Assembly: GCA_028876695.1 (NCBI GenBank)
Contig: JAGWRH010000132.1
Coordinates: forward strand, 1 to 7,236
Direction of reading: 5' to 3'
From: Acidobacteriota bacterium
GTDB lineage: Bacteria; Acidobacteriota; Terriglobia; Acidiferrales; UBA7541
DNA length: 7,236 bases
The notes under the pieces were generated by a model. It did no database searches and was not told the DNA's origin. It saw only the letters and a list, made by a program, of their open reading frames with translations. Positions 6,409 through 7,236 of this stretch are shown one piece after another. A program made the position numbers and the translations under genes. Each line of letters begins with the position of its first letter. Within the stretch, counting starts at the first letter, position 1.

Positions 6409-6470
6409 CGCAGCTTCTCCTCGTGTGCTCGTAGCATGTTTCTGACGCGTCGGACGGCTTTGGTTGTGCA

Positions 6471-6499
6471 TTTATCCGTTGGGACCTACAAAATGTCAA
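6471..6499 (-). promoter_or_regulatory. Sigma-70 promoter of the DoxX-like gene
   Basis: On the minus strand a perfect -35 TTGACA (complement of 6494-6499) is followed after exactly 17 bases by GATAAA (complement of 6471-6476). The expected start near 6464 gives a leader of about 55 bases. A plus-strand pair, TTGTGC-N17-TACAAA (6464-6492), overlaps it and could serve the DUF1330 gene with a leader of about 150 bases. If both are used, the two promoters would compete. Confidence 0.5.
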
Positions 6500-6648
6500 T
6501 GTGCAGCGCGCCGCTGGCCGACTAATTCCGGGTCCATTCGGGTTCGACAGATCGCTCGTTGCACATTCAGTCTTTGACATCCAGGGCAGAGCAGAGTACG
6601 GTCCCGCGTCTGGTCGCGTCCCGCAAAGTTCTTTCAAGGAAGGTGTCT

Positions 6649-6942
6649 ATGGCCAAAGGATACTGGATTGTATGTTACCGATCGGTTTCAAACCCGGCCG
6701 CGCTCGCCGAATATGCGAAATTGGCCGGTCCGGCGATCCAAGCCGGCGGAGGACGCTTCCTGGTGCGGGGCACGCCTGCGAAGACGTTCGAACGGGGGCT
6801 GGATCAGCGGACGGTGGTGATCGAATTTGACAGCCTGGAGGACGCGATCAAAACCTACGAGAGTTCCGCCTATCAAGCCGCACTCAAAGTCGTGCAGGGT
6901 GCAGCCGAACGCGACGTCCGATTCGTGGCCGGTGCTTCGTGA
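6649..6942 (+). CDS. DUF1330 family protein
   Basis: A 97-residue cytoplasmic protein with the dimeric alpha-beta barrel fold expected of DUF1330. The N-terminal strand GYWIVCYRSVSNPAAL (4-19), the glycine-rich AGGGRFLVRG (32-41), the strand RTVVIEFDSLEDAIKTYES (54-72), and the ending YQAALKVVQGAAERDVRFVAG (75-95) follow the family order, including the S-x-x-Y-Q segment after the central helix. Length is normal. The start is fixed by AAGGAAGG five bases upstream; an in-frame extension to 6559 has no such signal. No catalytic role is established for the family. It is divergent from the DoxX-like gene and followed after 79 bases by a possible DoxX-like stub. Confidence 0.88.
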   Translation: MAKGYWIVCYRSVSNPAALAEYAKLAGPAIQAGGGRFLVRGTPAKTFERGLDQRTVVIEFDSLEDAIKTYESSAYQAALKVVQGAAERDVRFVAGAS

Positions 6943-7021
6943 GTGTTTCACTGGATTCGATCTTGCCGGCTCACCGCCTGTGCGACGAACTCTGGCGCCG
7001 CAATCTATTGGAGACAAATCG

Positions 7022-7135
7022 ATGAGTGCCATCGATGTTCCGGTCCGCGAAACGAAAGCGAAGCGTTGGCTGGTGTGGGTTGGCTGGGTTGTTTCGCTCT
7101 GGCCCGTGTTCGTGGTGGGGATGAGCGCTCGATAG
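7022..7135 (+). pseudogene. 37-residue stub resembling the start of a DoxX-like protein
   Basis: The frame has a good GGAGA ribosome binding site seven bases before its ATG and encodes a polar, charged N-terminus (MSAIDVPVRETKAKR) followed by one hydrophobic helix, WLVWVGWVVSLWPVFVVG (16-33). It then stops after MSAR. The pattern resembles the N-terminus and first helix of short DoxX-like proteins, which normally continue for about 100 more residues and three more helices. None of the three forward frames after the stop looks membranous, so a single frameshift does not restore the gene. It may be a truncated copy or a genuine one-helix small protein. It would be co-directional with the DUF1330 gene. 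Confidence 0.4.
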
Positions 7136-7236
7136 AAGTGGGCAGCGACTGGACCTGCAATTGGTCCCGCTGCGCGAGGCGCGAAGGAAGATCGATCGCC
7201 TGGCCGAGGCAATATCGGTCTGTCGATACGCTCTTC
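7136..7236. other. Window end without a supportable gene
   Basis: Two forward frames and several reverse frames stay open to the end of the window, but none has a start with a ribosome binding site or a recognisable motif in this length. One forward frame reads LDLQLVPLREARRKIDRLAEAI, with coiled-coil-like spacing. That is too little to call. Confidence 0.3.

Noticed and set aside
6409..6471. Longer N-terminus for the DoxX-like protein
   Set aside because: It would start inside the -10 element and lacks a ribosome binding site; the start at 6408 has a strong one.

Overview
The window reads as an ordinary chromosomal segment of a GC-rich bacterium. Genes lie on both strands with short spacers. 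There are no tRNA or rRNA genes, no CRISPR array, no insertion sequence and no phage genes. A bacillithiol-type deacetylase (BshB1), two type I glutamine synthetases, DoxX-like and DUF1330 proteins and the general sequence style suggest an Acidobacteriota member. This is an inference from protein flavour, not from a marker gene.

Layout. Positions 1-640 hold the middle of a flavin-dependent NAD(P)-binding oxidoreductase whose 5' end lies outside the window. Its similarity stops abruptly near 530-536, where it meets what looks like the signal-peptide start of an unrelated minus-strand gene. Both genes are cut at the same point. From 882 to 1598 is an intact bshB1, followed by a strong terminator (1621-1657). 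From 1722 to 4890 lie two glutamine synthetase genes of different subfamilies, transcribed divergently from a 328-base intergenic region (3153-3480) that holds several inverted repeats. A second strong terminator (4942-4980) closes the plus-strand gene. A 207-residue protein of unknown function (5137-5760) follows. Next is a minus-strand DoxX-like membrane protein (5977-6408) with a good promoter, divergent from a DUF1330 gene (6649-6942). A 37-residue stub (7022-7135) resembles the first membrane helix of another DoxX-like protein. The last 100 bases hold no supportable gene.

How the parts relate. The most informative block is the glutamine synthetase pair. The plus-strand enzyme is GSI-beta-like but has Phe at position 397, where the adenylylated Tyr normally sits. 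The minus-strand enzyme has GSI-alpha-like metal-site motifs, but lacks both that Tyr loop and the Arg that marks Bacillus-type feedback-regulated GSI-alpha. Neither product appears able to use the classical GlnE adenylylation switch at Tyr397, so control may be transcriptional. Two similar GAGG-N6/7-CCTC palindromes, one next to each start codon, are candidates for a shared operator. No mobile or defence system is visible.
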